A stretch of DNA of 64,000 bases from Tridacna crocea (GCA_943736015.1 OX031063.1:8475001-8539000), one strand, 5' to 3'; counted from the stretch's first letter, positions 45,579 through 57,700 are shown. Notes: generated by a model not told the origin, from the letters alone. Made by a program: numbers and translations.

Positions 45579-48500
45579 GTGAGTTTAGCTTGAATGCATG
45601 TAATACATAACCTTTTTTCAATCGGTAATGCACTTAGCATGTAAATAAAAAGGTCGATGCTTTGATTCCAAGTGTGGGCAAATTCTGGCCGCAGCCGTAT
45701 GAACGAAATTGCAATGGAAGACATTTATGTAGTCGCCGAAAGATGCAATTTTTCGCTGAAGATGTATCTGGTTATGTGGGGACGCCGCATATCCATGACG
45801 ATGAAAATGGAAAAGGTGCTGTTAATTGGTATCCAGGCAAGTTTGGCCGCCACGACGTACAAATTTAAGAAGCTTTAAGCACCACAAATCATTATTTGTA
45901 TTTCCTCTTGCTTGAATAGTGCATTATGTCGCTATGTTTAAGGACACTAATACGTGACTACGGCTGTATGTGGGAATCGATATCAGGAATTCCTGATCAG
46001 GCACATGAGTTCGTCATCACTGAACGATGGAGGAGATCAGTATATCATGTCGCTACTAAAAGCGATTTCAGTGAAGATCAGGATCAGACTGGACAGAACC
46101 TGCATTCTTATCTGAATTGTACACCTATGACCAAATCATCATCAGTTGTGTTAAAAATGTAAACACAACGTTATTGAGAGAGAGAGACAAAGAGAGAGAC
46201 AGAGACAGAGAGAGAGAGGGATCAGTTTGAAAGATGACATATTTACTCGAGGGCTTATGAAAACTTTTGAGAAACTAGGTCAATATCGAGTTATTTTTAC
46301 AGTAAGACAAACATTGTGCGGTAAGACAAACATAGTAGAACAAGCCTTCAGCAAAGAAAAAAACACACTTTGTTCAGATTTGTGTACTATTAGTTTTATG
46401 ACATCTTCATCATTATATCAATCGTATCACAACGGCTAGTGCCCAACTCAATGAACTTCATAGTCATCTAAAGCGTATGACTGCTTTCTTACATAAACAT
46501 CAGGGAAACAATGTTCAGATAGGTATGAATTCTAACTAAATGATTTTCAGAATTCCTCGACAACAACTGGTTTTGGAATTTATATAATTCTTTCTTGTCG
46601 TTGTTGTTATTGTTGTTGTTGTTTTTGCAGGCCCATACACCTTACTAGTACCAACCGATGCTGCCTTTGCAAAGATACCAGCAAGTGATTTGGCTGCAGT
46701 TAAAAATGACCCATACGCCATTATGAATGTCATAAAGTACCACATTTCTAGTGGTGTACACAACAAGAAAGAATTTCTATTTGGCAGACACTATTTTCTT
46801 AACAGTACCAACGGACATGTATTACGAGTACTTAGGTCGGCTGTAAGTCACCCATGCTTGTCTTTTGTGACCAGTAATCAAAGTTCCATATTTACATTAA
46901 CTGGAAAAAATTAAAGGCGATAAACTAAATGTGGCTTAAACATTGGGATTTGTCTCCGAAGCAGAACAAGGAATTGTAGGAAATGGGAAAATGCTGATGA
47001 TAGGTCCAACAGCTTACACTTTTTTTTTTATTACTTAAACTTTACCTAGAACCCCTAAACATTAAAATGTCATAACTCGTAGAACAGACGAAGGTTTCGG
47101 TCTTTAACATAGTACATTTGCAATAATAACACCTGATGCACTTTTTGTCTGTAAGTCTGTCTGAACCCAACAATCCAATCAGTGCTAAAATATATAAAAT
47201 ATTTAAAAATTGTATCAATTATCTCTCATAAAATTCATGAGACAAAAGGTATCATATTTACTTTGGACATTGCAATATTTGATAACAAAGAAAGAAAGAA
47301 ATGCTGGTTGAAACGATATCATTTATATGCGAATTTGTTGTCTGTATGTTATCTAAATGCATTTAGTATCATTTAAGTGCGTATTTGGTTTATGTTATAT
47401 CAAATTATAAGGAATGGAGGAATTTTATTTATCTATATTTATTTATTCTCATGTAGCCATGAAAGAATAAAACCTAATCACTTTTTTTTTTGTACAAGTT
47501 CGCTTCTTTACAAGACGTCATGAGTTGTTGACTATATTTTTCAACGTGATGTTCAACCGCTAAAATCTCATCAAAACTCTATAGATAGCTTTGGTATGTT
47601 GAAACAAAAGTTATAAAATTCACTGGTGAATCATAGAATTCTCCGGTAAATTATGTAAGGAATGTAGATATTTTTTTAGACTTAATCACACTGCATGAAA
47701 GGCAGTTTCAATGAAGAGGTCATCAGACCTCTCCAATAGTGGTGAGTTTAAAAGGCAGACTGCCACAGAATTTGCAGTCTAAAACCATTCTTATTGTGAA
47801 ATTATTCTGATATACAGTCTGCATAGGATAATTGTTTGTTTTATTGTAATTTCTGTCACCTTATGAAAAACTATAGCTATGTTTCAATCGTGGCTTCGCA
47901 ACTTGTGAAAATATAGCCCTTGCTTTTCACTTGGTGAAGGGAATTTCAATTACACTCTGAAACAGATAATTGTCATCTTTATCATTTCTACAGTTGCTAT
48001 CACTTTTAGTGATTATACACTTTAACAGTGACGATAACAGAAAAACTTAGGTATATGGTTTTGGAATGAAATCATAATCTATGAGATAGATGGAATCTCT
48101 CAGATGATTCAGTATGCTTTTTCTTTATAAATGGACTAACGAATTAACACGTCAACAAACGGATGAACGAACGAAATAAAGAACAAACGAACGAATGAAC
48201 GAACAAACAAATGAATCAATCAATCAATGAATAAATGAATGAAGTATCAAAGAAATTATCAATGGATAACTATTTTGTTAACTCGGTGTAATGCAGAGAA
48301 ATGACCCTCCCCTACAAAATTACCCGTGGGTCATTTCTCTACGTAAAGGAGTGACCCATAGGTAATTTCTTTTCGTAGAGGAATGACTCGGGTCATTCCT
48401 CTACGTAGTAAAATGACTCCTGGGGTCATTTCTCTACGTAGAATAATGACCCGGGTCATTTTGTAGGGGAAAGTCATTTCTCTGCATTACACCGATAAAG

Positions 48501-51500
48501 AGTTCTGAGATATGTTTTATCTGTCTATGAATGCAGTTGATTTCTATATTTTACACCTAGACTGGTCTGCACTTTAACCAAGCCACAGCAGTGAAGACTG
48601 ACATCAATGCTACAAACGGTGTAATTCATCTTATTAATACAGGTACAGTTTGTTTCAATTTTTAGAGGTGCTTAGATATTCTTCCTGATCGAAAATTCTA
48701 TTTCATTGAAACTATTTCTTTACTGCTTCTCCTGCAATGTATACTTGTTGAAGTTCAAAAGTAACAAGCTCAAACGTATGAAGTGGTCTATAAATGAAGA
48801 TTAGGTTTTTTTCATGGTGATTAATAGGTCACAAAAATAAAATGTGTGAAATGTTACGTCTGTAATTAATTGTATACTTATGACAAAAAAATTACAAATA
48901 TGATGTGTGGTATCCCTGCTTGTGATGTAAAGCGTCAGGATCTTCCTTGGCCCGTATTCACCAACCATTCTTGAGAACGTTCTTTGTCTTACTGTCCAGA
49001 ATTTTCTACATTTGTAGAAAATATTACCGATGGTGGTCACTCGATGAATTAAATTTCGATCTTTCACCGAAAAAGACAGATATCCTCTATATATTGCTGA
49101 TTTAAGCTGTTTATTGCTTAAAAATATTCTGCTTGACGGGCAGTGTAGATTCACAGACTTGACGATCCGTGCTCTCTGCTCTTGATCAGCACGCAAAAGA
49201 TCATGGAGTCGCGCTTCGGAACCTAATGGTTAGGTTAGTTTTATAGATACTGGAAAGACATTTCACGCAATCTGATTGAATAATATGCACCAAACATACA
49301 TGTTTACAGGTGCACATCCTGTACACTGGCAAAATCCACGTAAAAGTTGTTTCCCTTTCGAGAGCCTCGTATACATAAATACATTTCAACACAACTCCCG
49401 AAATGACGGCGTCGATCGGTACGACCCGCTCATAAGAAAAACATTCTGAGTAGCCGGCTGCATGTTGAATCACTTTTGATGCTTGTCATGAAACCGGAAA
49501 GAGTGGACGATTTTGAAAATAAATGAATATAGTTACATATACTATCGTTTGTTATCATTCCAAAACAAAATACACGAAGTTGAAGGGCTGTTTAAAGTTG
49601 TTTACTAGTAAATCCATCTTTAACCCATTACCACTCAATCCCTACTTTTGACGCCCCTGAGAAAGAAGCCTTTTGAAAACACTGTGGGAAAAGGAGAAAA
49701 TGCTGGTAACCAGCATTTTCTCCTTTTCCCACAGTGTTTTCTACCCTTTCCAGAACAAATTTCTATTTTTCAGTCACCTTTATTTTTTCGACTGCAAATG
49801 TTCTCAATTTGGACCAGTCTAAAATTGTCTCGTGTGGTAATGAGTTAAACAAAGATACGAACGCAGCGACATCATCAAGTTTATGAACCAAACTGCACGT
49901 TTTACCAAGACTTTAGTGACGCCAGCTCTGAATTAGGTTAGTTTTCATTAAATCGGGGCACTCAGAAGGGGAATTCTATTTCTTCAGCGAACTCAATTTT
50001 ACCTCTTGTTTTAACTTTGCTGGCAATGGCGGCAAGAAATATAACACTTTTGCATCAATTTCAGTTCTTGACGTCCCTGAGGGAACAGTGGTTGACATTT
50101 TACAAAACCAAGCCTACAACACTTCAAAGTTTTACGATCTGATTAAGAAGGCGCATCTACAGGACAACTATGCACATCCAAGTAAGTGTAAAATTGTACA
50201 GGAAAAAGAAAGTTTTGAACCATTTATTTACCTATGAATTTTTTGAGAAATAGCGTTTTTTACTTCCCGCTCCGCTGGTATACATAGTCCGTGCTCCAAG
50301 TATTGTTCCAATTAAATATTAGCCATGCTCTGTGAAAAAGAGATCGATGAATATGGAAAAAGTATTGACCTGGGTTAGCCGGTGTAATGCACAGAAATGA
50401 CCCTCCCCTAGAAAATGACCCGGGTCATTATTCTACGTAGAGAAATGACCCCAGAAGTCATTTCATTACGTGGAATAATGACCCGGGTGATTATTCTACG
50501 TAGACAAATGACCCTCTGGCGTCATTTCTCTACGTAAAATAATGACCCGGATCATTCCTCTACGTAGTGAAATGACCCATGGATCATTTTGTAGGGGAGG
50601 GTAATTTCTCTACATTACGACGGCAATCCGTTCCGGCTGTTCTAGGGAGAAACCTTCATTATTGGTCAATTTCTGCTTGTCAAGGACCATTCTACCAGCG
50701 GTCATGATTTAGTGGGTTGTTAGACCAAAAGGATTTCATGGGTCCAGAATTAATTGATGACTTGTTTGTATAATGCGTCACGAGCATACATTAACCCTGA
50801 GGCTGCTAAGCGCGACTCACTGACCTTTAGCGAACAGTATAGATCAAGATCAGACTGCACAGAACGTGCAGTCTGATCTTGGATCTACACTGTCCGAGAA
50901 GGAGATATTCTTCCTTAAATCAAAGCTTTGAAATATCAATATTTGGGTTTTCACTATAGATATAAAAAAAATTATTGCAGTTATTAAGCAGGATAGGGTT
51001 AATTACCCTTTGCAACAGCACGACTGAATGAAGAATGGTTGATTTTTAATGCCTTTTTCAGGTCAATTTTTTGATTGAGTGACCTTGACACTATCTGTAG
51101 CAAAATGTGATGTCTGATCCTTTCTTTTCTAGCCGGTATCAACCGTTACACGATGTTTGCTCCTTCTAATGCCGCAATGGATGCTGTACCTCAGTCCAAA
51201 ATAGATGCTCTTTCAAAAGATTATACATATCTTAGAAGTAAGAGACTTTGCACTTTTTTACAGCCTTTAAGTCGATATTAGAGTTGGAAAATTTCTGGAC
51301 AAATGTCCAAAAATTCATTTCTGCTTGCCTTTAAAGAAAGGCAGATGCCTTCCCTTTATACGCTTGAGCTTGTGAATTTTGCCATTCAAAAAGAGTATAG
51401 CAAGGCTGACACTTGCACGATTCTGTGACACACATTGGCACGCCTCGAGTCGTGCCAGTGCGAAAACTAGTCGTAAACTGGCGTGAAGTGTGCGTAAACA

Positions 51501-54094
51501 CGTCGTGACTGCGTGCCATGTCGGGACAAAAATTTTGAAATGTTCAAAATTTTGGTCACGACAAAATTTCGCGACCGGGTCGTGAACTATGCGCAAACTG
51601 TTCGTGAAATCGTCGGGACGGTGCGGGAGGATGCGTGCCAGTGCGCGCCATGCCACGACTGTCACGAATAGTTCACGAACAGCTCACGTCGGGTTCACGA
51701 ATAGTTCAGGACATGTTCACCAGCAGTTCACGACTAATGCGCGACAGTGGCGCTCGCGTCGGTGCGGGGGTATATATATGGCTTCCTGAACACTGCTCCA
51801 GAGATCGCCAGCGAAGAGACAATTTATATCAAAGCAGACACGAGCCTCCTAGTTCGTGCCCCAAAATGGCACAACTTGCCACTACAGAATCGTGGCCAAA
51901 AGTCGTGCGAGTGTCAGCCTCGCTTATATCAACTTAAAAGACGTATACATAGGATCTAACATAAACTAACGTTTGAGGTGAAATTCCATTGAATTATCAG
52001 ACAAAAAAGTGTCATTATGCAAAGGTATGGCAAGAGTCATTTAATAATCTCAAGAATCACATATTCAATGTCTAGATATATGTGATCCATCACACAAAAA
52101 GGGACCTTCTGGAAAATCCAAAAAGTGTCAAACCCGATCAGACTGCGCAAATTGTGCAGGCTGACAAGGGCTGACACTTTTCACTTTAGTGACATTTTCT
52201 GTTGGAAAAGTGGTCATTGTACCTTGTTATGCAATCATTTTTGAATTATCTACTAAAATTACCATGATTATCAATTTTGACAGTTGACGGTGAAGTTCGT
52301 GTCCAGCCTATTTGGAAAAATTACCGGCTGAGATTTGCTGTAAAACGAAATGAAATTACATACTGCTCCTTTGACGTCACAAACTCATATCTCTTGAAGG
52401 AGTGTTTAGGATAAGACAATTTTTAACGGCTAGATTACACTGAAAATATGGGTGTTTTGGTGATACTGTTCCAAAATACATGCCATAGAACTTGAAGTTT
52501 CTTTTTCATTGGTATTTTCTTTTAGTATTGGTAGAGTACCACGTACATTCGGGCACACTACACGCATCGTCAATAGCAAAACGCCATTCGATAACCACAA
52601 CTCTTCCAAACCACAGCATAAATATTACTACGAACGCTGGTAAGATTTGAAATATACCTGTACCATTCTTTTCATCATCAAGTTCCTCTTAAAGGCTCAG
52701 TAAATTCCGAAATATCAAAGCAGGTGCCATAATACATTTGAATTTAAATCATATCACTTAACAATATGAAAAATATTGTGGAGATAATAGAAATTGACAG
52801 AAAAAAGAATTTTAAAGTCAGGTAAAAAAGTAAACAAAAGACAGGGCTACCTTGCAGGTTTCAGCTTAGTTTTGAAATTAATTTCTCTCTCAGCAACTAA
52901 GCCTTGGACGGACAATACAATGACAAATTGTCGTCTTCACAATAATTTCTACATGTTTAAATGGTATTACATAAATTCAAATGCAATTTAATACACGATT
53001 TGTTTACTTTAGATATTACCCGTATACTTGCTTGCAAGCGAAAACTAGTTTGCTATGGACAACTTCGAAAAGATTATGTAAAGTGTGTGTATTCTCAACA
53101 AATTTCAAAATTTAATACAAATGTAACAGTGGAATTGCGGTAACAGGGGATGGTTAGTGTTCTTTACACTTTTCGGCGCTAAGGCCAATTCCGCTTGAAT
53201 TGCATAAAGGACCATACGTGCCATCTTACTTTGAGTGTACACCATCTTTATTCAGGATATGTGTAAAAGGACAAAAATCTGGGCCTATTTTAGACCATGA
53301 ATATTTTACTGACTTTGAGTATGCATTTCATTCATTGGAAGCTGAAACATTTACAGCATTACATGGAAGTGCATGTGGCTGCGTCGTGTTTGCCAAAAAG
53401 GTTGTTGGATGCATCCCATCAGGCTGACATGGGTTATGAAAATTTTAACTTCCTTAACCCTTTACCTAACAATCCCTGGTTTTTACGACCCTGAGATAGA
53501 AGCCTTTTGAAAACGTTGTGGGAAAAGGAGAAAATGCTGGAAAGCAGCCTTTTCTTCTTTTCCCACAATGTTTTCTATCCTATCATATAGAAAAATCATC
53601 TTTTTAGCAACTGTTAATTTGCCATCTGCAAAATGCTTTCAATTTGGTCTGGTCCAAAATTTGCCGTTTGGGAAAGGATTAAAGTTTCTTGCTTATGTCA
53701 GGAAAACAAATGTTAAAAACAGGACCAAACGCTTGTAAAAAACAGTTGCTCATGTTCCAACAATTCTCCATCCAACATGCTGTTGTTTTTTGTTTTGTTT
53801 GTGGTAGGTTTTAGCGAATCTCTAAAAAGACTGTATTCATGTGAGCCATGCTCTGGCAAAATGAGGTTAAATGCATCTCTGTGATGTTTCATACCAAGGT
53901 AGCAATTAAATAACTATGAAACCTGAAATTACAAGCGATATTTCCACAATTTTATTTCAGCTGGTGATATCATATTAAACGGACAGGCGGATGTGGTGCT
54001 ACCAGATATTGAAGGAGAAAACGGTGTCGTTCACGTGATATCGAGTGTGTTGTTTCCACAAATTCTTACATCTGGTACAGATTTGGTTGGTTGA
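45431..54094 (+). CDS. Secreted two-domain fasciclin (FAS1) protein, gene A
   Basis: Seven exons join in phase to 303 residues: 45431-45578, 46631-46842, 48561-48642, 50065-50181, 51133-51237, 52526-52639 and 53961-54094. The N-terminus MALPQFFVLVVTLSTVGA is a signal peptide, so the product is secreted. There is no other hydrophobic span. Two FAS1 domains follow. The first has YTLLVPTDAAF (52-62), KYHISSG and NGVIHLINTVL (139-149). The second has YTMFAPSNAAM (192-202), EYHVHSG and NGVVHVISSVL (280-290). These are the H1, YH and H2 motifs of FAS1. Several N-glycosylation sequons are present (NAT, NST, NTS, NHS, NIT). FAS1 proteins such as TGFBI and periostin mediate cell-matrix adhesion; a matrix role is inferred. 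Gene B on the opposite strand is a convergent paralogue. Confidence 0.92.
45579..46630. other. FAS1 gene A intron 1
   Basis: It contains short open stretches at 45662-46162 without recognised domains and a GA microsatellite at 46176-46220. No repeat family was recognised. Confidence 0.4.
46176..46220. repeat. (GA)n-rich tract
   Basis: Interrupted GAGAGA repeats inside intron 1 of FAS1 gene A. Confidence 0.85.
46631..46842 (+). CDS. FAS1 gene A exon 2
   Basis: Acceptor TTTTTGCAG, donor GTAAGT, phase 1 to 0. It carries the H1 motif YTLLVPTDAAF and the KYHISSG motif of domain 1. Confidence 0.93.
47705..47830. repeat. Inverted copy of the repeat at 35675-35820
   Basis: 'gaggtcatcagacctctcc' and 'cagactgccacagaatttgc' match the complement of the foldback spacer sequence at 35675-35820. 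Confidence 0.6.
48163..48243. repeat. Diverged (GAAC/GAAT)n tetranucleotide tract
   Basis: Runs of aacgaacgaa and aatgaatcaatcaat over about 80 bp. Confidence 0.75.
48284..48494. mobile_element. CTACGTAG foldback element, copy 1
   Basis: The termini CGGTGTAATGCAGAGAAATGA and its complement enclose repeated palindromic modules (TCTACGTAGA, ATGACCCGGGTCAT). The whole 211 bp can fold on itself. Copies 2 and 3 lie at 50380-50621 and 62903-63118. Confidence 0.8.
48561..48642 (+). CDS. FAS1 gene A exon 3
   Basis: 82 nt between ACACCTAG and GTACAG, phase 0 to 1. It encodes TGLHFNQATAVKTDINATNG and VIHLINT, the H2 motif closing domain 1. In gene B this exon is fused with the next. Confidence 0.88.
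48955..49100. repeat. Fragments of two dispersed families
   Basis: 'ggcccgtattcaccaaccat' is one end of the MITE seen at 33042-33256. It is followed by 'cgatctttcaccgaaaaag' and 'gatatcctctatatattgc' of the 39380-39830 family. Confidence 0.55.
49624..49844 (+). repeat. TTAA-type MITE (221 bp)
   Basis: TTAA flanks both ends (49620-49623, 49845-49848). It starts CCCATTACCACTC and ends GTGGTAATGAG, with a near-perfect core palindrome (ggagaaaatgctggtaacc facing agcattttctcc). Confidence 0.85.
50065..50181 (+). CDS. FAS1 gene A exon 4
   Basis: 117 nt, phase 1 to 1, reading VLDVPEGTVVDILQNQAYN and then TSKFYDLIKKAHLQDNYAHP. It spans the domain 1/2 boundary. Confidence 0.88.
50322..50790. repeat. 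'gccatgctctgtgaaaa' family element, interrupted
   Basis: It begins 'agccatgctctgtgaaaaag' and continues 'tattggtcaatttctgctt' and 'ggaccattctaccag' after the inserted foldback at 50380-50621. Related copies are at 59538-59799, 61175-61374 and about 57905-58013. Confidence 0.55.
50380..50621. mobile_element. CTACGTAG foldback element, copy 2
   Basis: Same termini and modules as copy 1. The number and order of the ATGACCCGGGTCAT/CTACGTAG modules differ. It is inserted in an older repeat. Confidence 0.8.
50795..50998. mobile_element. Second TTAA-flanked MITE family, copy 1
   Basis: TTAA at 50791-50794 and 50999-51002. It starts CCCTGAGGCTGCTAAG and ends AAGCAGGATAGGG. It holds a hairpin (gatcagactgcac facing gtgcagtctgatc). 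A diverged copy is at 57098-57278. Confidence 0.75.
51133..51237 (+). CDS. FAS1 gene A exon 5
   Basis: 105 nt after TTTTCTAG, phase 1 to 1. It carries the second H1 motif (YTMFAPSNAAM). Confidence 0.9.
51392..51940. mobile_element. GC-rich inverted-repeat element with TATA-like motif
   Basis: The ends 'agcaaggctgacacttgcac' and the complement 'agcgaggctgacactcgcac' are inverted. The interior is CpG-rich against an AT-rich background, with many short units of GTTCACGA / TCGTGAAC and GCGTGCCA. A TATATATATG lies directly after the GC-rich part. The open frames through it are low-complexity and not believable proteins. Confidence 0.65.
51771..51780 (+). promoter_or_regulatory. TATA-like motif in the GC-rich element
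   Basis: TATATATATG follows 180 bp of GC-rich repeats ending GGTGCGGGGG, and 'gcttcctgaacactgctcc' follows it. The arrangement resembles an RNA polymerase II core promoter. Activity is unproven. Confidence 0.3.
51945..52525. other. FAS1 gene A intron 5 remainder
   Basis: Contains a short 'gatcagactgcgcaaattgtgcaggctg' type repeat at about 52130-52215. Nothing else recognised. Confidence 0.4.
52526..52639 (+). CDS. FAS1 gene A exon 6
   Basis: 114 nt, phase 1 to 1, reading ILVEYHVHSGTLHASSIAKR and ending SINITTNA. Gene B has an exon of identical length and phase at this position. Confidence 0.9.
53458..53678 (+). repeat. TTAA-type MITE (221 bp)
   Basis: TTAA at 53454-53457 and 53679-53682. 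It starts CCCTTTACCTAACAATCCC and ends TTTGGGAAAGGA, with the usual core palindrome. Confidence 0.85.
53961..54094 (+). CDS. FAS1 gene A exon 7 (last)
   Basis: Starts after TTATTTCAG, encodes AGDIILNGQADVVLPDIEG through NGVVHVISSVL, and stops with TGA at 54092. Confidence 0.92.
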
Positions 54095-54204
54095 ATGTGT
54101 TATGTTGTTTTGCAGGTCTATAATACCATTTATTAAATTGTTTTCTTAAAGAAGTTTTTGTCTTCTTCCCCTGTTTCTCCCTATTTACCTCGCAATTGTC
54201 GTGA

Positions 54205-54210
54205 AATAAA
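54205..54210 (+). promoter_or_regulatory. Candidate polyadenylation signal of FAS1 gene A
   Basis: AATAAA 110 bp after the stop codon, the first such hexamer downstream. Confidence 0.45.
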
Positions 54211-54272
54211 GAAAAAAAGTACTAAATTCTGAGCCTCTGTACTTTACATTTAACTGCCAGATCAGGTACAAA

Positions 54273-54466
54273 ACTCCAGATAGAGGGAGTGATAATGATT
54301 TCAAAATTGAAAATATTAATCATTCTCCACAAAACCCTATGTTATGTGTACTCTTTAGAATTGTCTCGGCGAGACGATTCTAATAAGTAACCACAACATA
54401 GGGTTTGTAAGAGACATAAATTATTTAGAAAACCATCACTCTCTCTTATCTGGAGCTCTGCAGGTA
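54273..54466. mobile_element. 194-bp palindromic MITE between the two FAS1 genes
   Basis: The arms 'actccagatagagggagtgat' and 'atcactctctcttatctggag' continue inward to 'aaccctatgtt', which pairs with 'aacatagggtt', and to a GTCTCGGCGAGAC tip. It lies in the convergent 3' intergenic gap. Confidence 0.7.
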
Positions 54467-54591
54467 GCTTCTGCAACCGATCGAAAAACAAATTAAAAAT
54501 TGAAATAACCGTGAAGAACATGAAGATATCAAAAACATTATAAAGATGAAATAAGACGACAAATCTATTGGAACAATACACATTTTATGCA

Positions 54592-54597
54592 TTTAAT
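54592..54597 (-). promoter_or_regulatory. Candidate polyadenylation signal of FAS1 gene B
   Basis: ATTAAA on the minus strand, about 46 bp after the stop codon. It is the nearest signal-like hexamer. Confidence 0.35.
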
Positions 54598-54642
54598 CGG
54601 TCATAATTATGAAACAAAAGAGCTTCGAACGACAGATACAGA

Positions 54643-54779
54643 TCAGCCCTGTTGTTGTTGCTGCGCTTCCAACTCCTTCCTTAGATCGTCCGGAAAGAGA
54701 ACTTTATCTAGAGCGTGAATAACTCCATTACTAGCACCAATGTCGGCTACTATGACCTTTGCGTCTTCAGCGTAAACAC
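54643..54779 (-). CDS. FAS1 gene B exon 6 (last)
   Basis: Starts after AATTTTTAG, encodes the last H2 motif and the EAQQQQQG tail, and stops with TGA at 54645-54643. Confidence 0.92.
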
Positions 54780-57700
54780 CTAAAAATTAGATAGAACCCT
54801 GCCTCTATTTTCTGTGACTCGATGTGTTTTTGCGCATGTGTAGATCTAGGGTATATGTCATTTAGTCATAATTGAAAGATATACAATGTCAGACACACAG
54901 AGGTTTTTTTTTCATAAAAAACCTTCAAGAGCACAATATTTGAGTATTTACCAATGGATGTAAATTTCCCCTCTGGTGCTTTTAGCAGGTAAGGGTTGAA
55001 GTGCAAGTAAGAAGATACTTCACAAGCCTTATAACGAATTTGGCGTCAATTTAGATATCTTTGTGATACTTGGAGACTAGTTTCTGAGCACCTATTAGCC
55101 GGTAATTTTTTTGTAATTGTTTACAAATCAAGTTCACATGTCGAAATAAAGTATAAAGCCATTTTCTCCCTTATCAAGAAGAATCGTTTATACCATCTGA
55201 TTCAGTAGAAGCTGATTGAGGGAATAGCTTTTTCTATGTTTCATATAGTAATTTACGTCAGGCAGATAACGTTTTAATTTGTGACGGCATAAACCTGTGG
55301 TAGAAGAGATAAGCATCTTTTGTATACATCTGTTGTAAACCATGTAGATAAAGGGAACGAACGTAGAAAACACAAACACTAAGACACAGAATCATTTGAA
55401 GTCACAAACCTGAGCTAGTGACGTTGATGTGTATTGGTGTTCCATGGAGTGTATATAATATTTCTCCATCTTGTAGGAGATGGGAACTTCTCGCCCCAGG
55501 AACAATGTGGTATCTCAACATCTCTGAAAATGTCACATCCGTAGTTAACTCGTACACCATACTCAAACATGCAATTACCCTAGCTAACTTTTTGTTCTTA
55601 AACATGACGTTTTTTTTTTCACATGAAAAAAGACCTTTATGGAATATATGTCGGAAGGTTATATCAGGAAATGTCTTATAAAATGAGTCAAACTTTCCAA
55701 CACACGAGCCATATGAACGAGGCATGCCCTTTTAAAAAGCTGCTTGTTGCATGCGCAAAAGTATTGATCCACGTCAGCCTGCTTTTATTCAGTTTTCTGG
55801 ATGGCAAAGGACAAGACTATCCCATGATTCAGTTGACTGTTGGACACAATGGGTTTAGTTGATCCATGATTATATAGTGACTGGCTTTGTATAAGTTTAT
55901 TGCATCACGGAGATGCTTTTGCCCCCCACCCGCTCCCTCCCCCCGTCTAAGTGACTATCGAACAGTCAGTTTCAATTTACCAAGAACGCTCAAAATTGTG
56001 TAGTATTGGTAACATATCACAAACGTTGTACATTTGTTTTCAATAATTTGCTTTAAATTCTAAATATAAAACTATAAATAAAATTGTGTTTACGTAATAA
56101 CGATTTGGCGTATACTCAGTATCAAAAGATCACCCAGAGGTATTACTCGAACATATTGACATGAAATAGATGACCTCTATTACCATATATTACATGCATG
56201 AATTATTGTTCGAGCTTAGCTTCGGCTACTGACGACTTGATGATATAAATATTAACTCTTTAATTATTCTTTGAATAAAAGTCACTTTCAGGTCAATTTA
56301 TTTGGGTAATAAGGATGGCGCGAAAACAGTTGGCGGTCTTCCTATTCAAACTCAATCAAGTGAATTCAAGAAAGAAATTAACTAAAAAAGATTGTTTCGT
56401 AAAGAGATCGACTACTGAATACAGAAAGCCTATAAGACAGTTCAAACGTTATCAAATACCAACCTTTATAATAATGTCTTGCATTAGGCATATCTCGATA
56501 GAATATTGTTCCAATGGATCCAGTAAAAGCCGTGTCCGTAGGCGCAAAGATGGTGTATTCCCCCTCTAAAATAGATGATGGAAAACGAATATTACTTCAT
56601 CCCTTTACCAAACAATTCCGAATTCCAACAACTCTAAGATCGAATGCTTTTACAAGAGCTTTGGTAAAAAAGAGAAATGGTTGTTACAAGATTTTTTTTT
56701 CTTTGCCAACAATGTTTTCTCCCCCTTCTAGGACAGATTGTTGCATTCCAGCATTATTTACTTTGTCTTCTGCCGATGTTTTACATTACACAAGTCTAAA
56801 ATTCTACTGTCTGATGAAGACTTAAGCAGACGACTAACTCTATATCATACTGAAAGCATTTGTAAACGACAAATGAAATGTCGCTAATGTTAAATTTAAC
56901 TAAGAAAGGGTTTAAACACTCACTGCGAGAAAAACAAACCTTATATTACTGGCATGTACAATATTTTTAAAGCCCTGTACTAGAGAGTCAGTAAAGCAAA
57001 AGCAGACATTTTTAAAACCGTATAATTAGAAAATAGACTGAAAAGGTGGGCATGGCATAGTATTTATGTGGAATTTGTCCTTTGTAACAATGCTTAACCC
57101 TTAGGCTACTAAGCACAACTCAGATGAAAATCAGGCTGCACAGAACGTGCAATTTGATCTTGGATCTACATTTCCGATAAGGAGATATTTTCCCCTAGAA
57201 ATAAGTTTAAAATAGTAAACGTTTGGGTTTTTACTACAGCCTTAAAAGTTTCATTTGACTTATTTAGCAGAATAAAGGTTAAGAAGAAATATTTTGCCTG
57301 AAGACGTTAAAATGTTCACAAAAATGATTAAATCTGCTTGCCATAGCATGAAATTCTATAAATAAATCAATGCAGTAGCGAGTTGTTGGTGCGTTGCATA
57401 AACCTAGTAGCATAACACTAGTTATAAAGATCCCCCTCGCGGCATTTCATTCATTTCACATGCCTCCTTCCATCGAGCAAATAGAAAATATTGAATTTCG
57501 TTAAAGTGCCAAACTTGCGCATCAAAATGCAGTTAGTTACACATCGTTTTGTTATTTTTTTGTCAGGTTTATAAATTTGATAAGTTATCTAGAATTATGT
57601 TTCGTAATTGTTTTTGTTGCATATTCCTTATTGGTTGGTTCTTGGTTAAGGAAGTGCGCCTCATTTAATTCATTAAAATGTGATTTTGATACTATAACAT

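Noticed and set aside
45662-46162. Possible extra exons in FAS1 gene A intron 1
   Set aside because: Exons 1 and 2 join in phase exactly as in gene B, and the frames show no FAS1 similarity.
51315-51959. Arginine/serine-rich frames of 60-116 codons
   Set aside because: They result from the GC-rich short repeats of the element. Several frames are open at once.
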